From Nitrosomonadales bacterium (lineage in GTDB: Bacteria > Pseudomonadota > Gammaproteobacteria > Burkholderiales > Methylophilaceae), in NCBI GenBank assembly GCA_018657165.1, contig JABHXS010000005.1, positions 1 through 5,921 on the forward strand: a DNA stretch of 5,921 nt, in the 5' to 3' direction. The position numbers and the translations under genes are program-made. Below, one piece after another: positions 5,345 through 5,921 of this stretch. Positions within the stretch are counted from its first letter, which is position 1; each line of letters opens with the position of its first letter. Under the pieces are notes generated by a model. The model was not told the DNA's origin. It worked only from the letters and a program-made list of their open reading frames with translations, and did not search any database.

Positions 5345-5844
5345 GATTAAATACTATTAAACCCTCTGAGGGTTCCAAGAAGGAAGTTAGGCGAGTTGGA
5401 CGAGGAATTGGCTCAGGTTTTGGTAAAACTGCGGGTCGAGGGCACAAAGGTCAAAAATCCAGAGCGGGTGGTTTTCATAAGGTAGGATTTGAAGGTGGCC
5501 AAATGCCTATTCAAAGAAGACTGCCTAAAAGAGGTTTTAAATCTATGGCTAAGCCTTATAACGCTAAAGTAAGAACAAGCGAATTAAATAAGCTAGAAAC
5601 AGATGTAGTCGATTTACTATCCCTTAAGGCAGCAAATTTGATACCTAATATGTCTTTAAATGCCAAAATATTCCTATCAGGTGAAGTTACTAAAAAGTTT
5701 ACTATACAAGGTATTAGTCTTACAAAAGGTGCATTAAAAGCTATTAAAGATTCAGGTGGAAAGGTTGATGAGTCTGTAAATACAACTTCTAAAGTAGAAA
5801 AAAAAGATTCAGTAAAAAATAAACCCGTAAAAAAAACGAAGTAA
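5341..5844 (+). CDS. rplO: 50S ribosomal protein L15 with Lys-rich C-terminal tail
   Basis: L15 is a late-assembly 50S protein whose long N-terminal extension threads through 23S rRNA. The protein is 167 aa, against 144 in E. coli. The Gly/Arg/Lys-rich N-terminus includes VGRGIGSGFGKTAGRGHKGQ and continues to FEGGQMPIQRRLPKRGF. The globular domain has VDLLSLKAANLI, then FLSGEVTKKFTIQG and LTKGALKAIKDSGGKVDE. The E. coli-like core ends at about residue 144. The remaining 23 residues (nt 5773-5841) are a low-complexity Ser/Lys/Val tail ending KPVKKTK. The start overlaps the rpmD stop in ATGA. The stop lies 3 bases before the secY start. Identification is certain; the tail is lineage-specific. 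Confidence 0.98.
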   Translation: MRLNTIKPSEGSKKEVRRVGRGIGSGFGKTAGRGHKGQKSRAGGFHKVGFEGGQMPIQRRLPKRGFKSMAKPYNAKVRTSELNKLETDVVDLLSLKAANLIPNMSLNAKIFLSGEVTKKFTIQGISLTKGALKAIKDSGGKVDESVNTTSKVEKKDSVKNKPVKKTK

Positions 5845-5847
5845 ATT

Positions 5848-5921
5848 TTGGCTGAAAATTCTACATTAGGTCAGTTAAGTAAAATGGGTGAACTCAAAAG
5901 TCGCCTCTTATTTCTGCTGGG
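5848..5921 (+). CDS. secY: Preprotein translocase subunit SecY, N-terminal fragment, TTG start
   Basis: SecY is the channel-forming subunit of the SecYEG inner-membrane translocon and is normally the membrane protein gene of the spc operon. Only 24 codons and two bases are present. Read from TTG at 5848 they give MAENSTLGQLSKMGELKSRL and then LFLL, running into the edge. This matches the cytosolic SecY N-terminus, where a G-(E/D)-L-(K/R)-x-R-L segment precedes the first membrane helix. The rplO stop is in the same frame just upstream, so only ATT (5845) or TTG (5848) could give this N-terminus. The in-frame ATG at 5884 would drop twelve residues. No strong Shine-Dalgarno is visible, so initiation probably depends on coupling to rplO. 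Confidence 0.9.
   Translation, partial: MAENSTLGQLSKMGELKSRLLFLL

Noticed and set aside
1..5921. Mobile elements, CRISPR arrays, tRNA or rRNA genes
   Set aside because: The window is packed with colinear ribosomal protein genes. No repeat arrays, transposase-like frames or tRNA-like sequences were seen.

Overview
The window is a colinear stretch of the bacterial S10-spc ribosomal protein gene cluster, entirely on the + strand. It holds fifteen genes in the classical proteobacterial order: the 3' part of rpsC, then rplP, rpmC and rpsQ (distal end of the S10 operon), a 169-base gap, then rplN, rplX, rplE, rpsN, rpsH, rplF, rplR, rpsE, rpmD, rplO and the first codons of secY (spc operon). Every gene was recognised from its protein sequence. 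Apart from the rpsQ-rplN gap, neighbours are at most 23 bases apart, and rpmD and rplO overlap by 4 bases.

The host is inferred to be an AT-rich, probably streamlined betaproteobacterium. The cluster order, the long zinc-free S14 (101 aa) and remembered betaproteobacterial forms of S5, S8, S3 and SecY support this; for example S5 reads DGLREKMINVNRVTKVVKGG. The low GC, AGA-dominated arginine codons and small intergenic spaces suggest a lineage such as the AT-rich Methylophilaceae. The genus-level guess is not proven by the sequence.

Layout: 1-1551 holds rpsC (partial), rplP, rpmC and rpsQ. The gap at 1552-1720 carries a near-consensus sigma70 promoter (TTGAGA, 17 bases, TATAAT), an AT-rich inverted repeat just upstream, and a leader of about 115 bases containing a GGCGTT/AACGCC stem. 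Bases 1721-5844 hold the ten complete spc genes, and 5848-5921 begins secY, probably from a TTG codon.

The products assemble into the two ribosomal subunits. S3, S5, S8, S14 and S17 belong to the 30S. L5, L6, L14, L15, L16, L18, L24, L29 and L30 belong to the 50S, with L5 and L18 forming the 5S rRNA particle. SecY is the membrane translocon core. This is a conserved housekeeping region and I see no new biological system in it. The points worth a second look are the spc promoter and leader, the lysine-rich tails on S3 and L15, and the GTG and TTG start codons.
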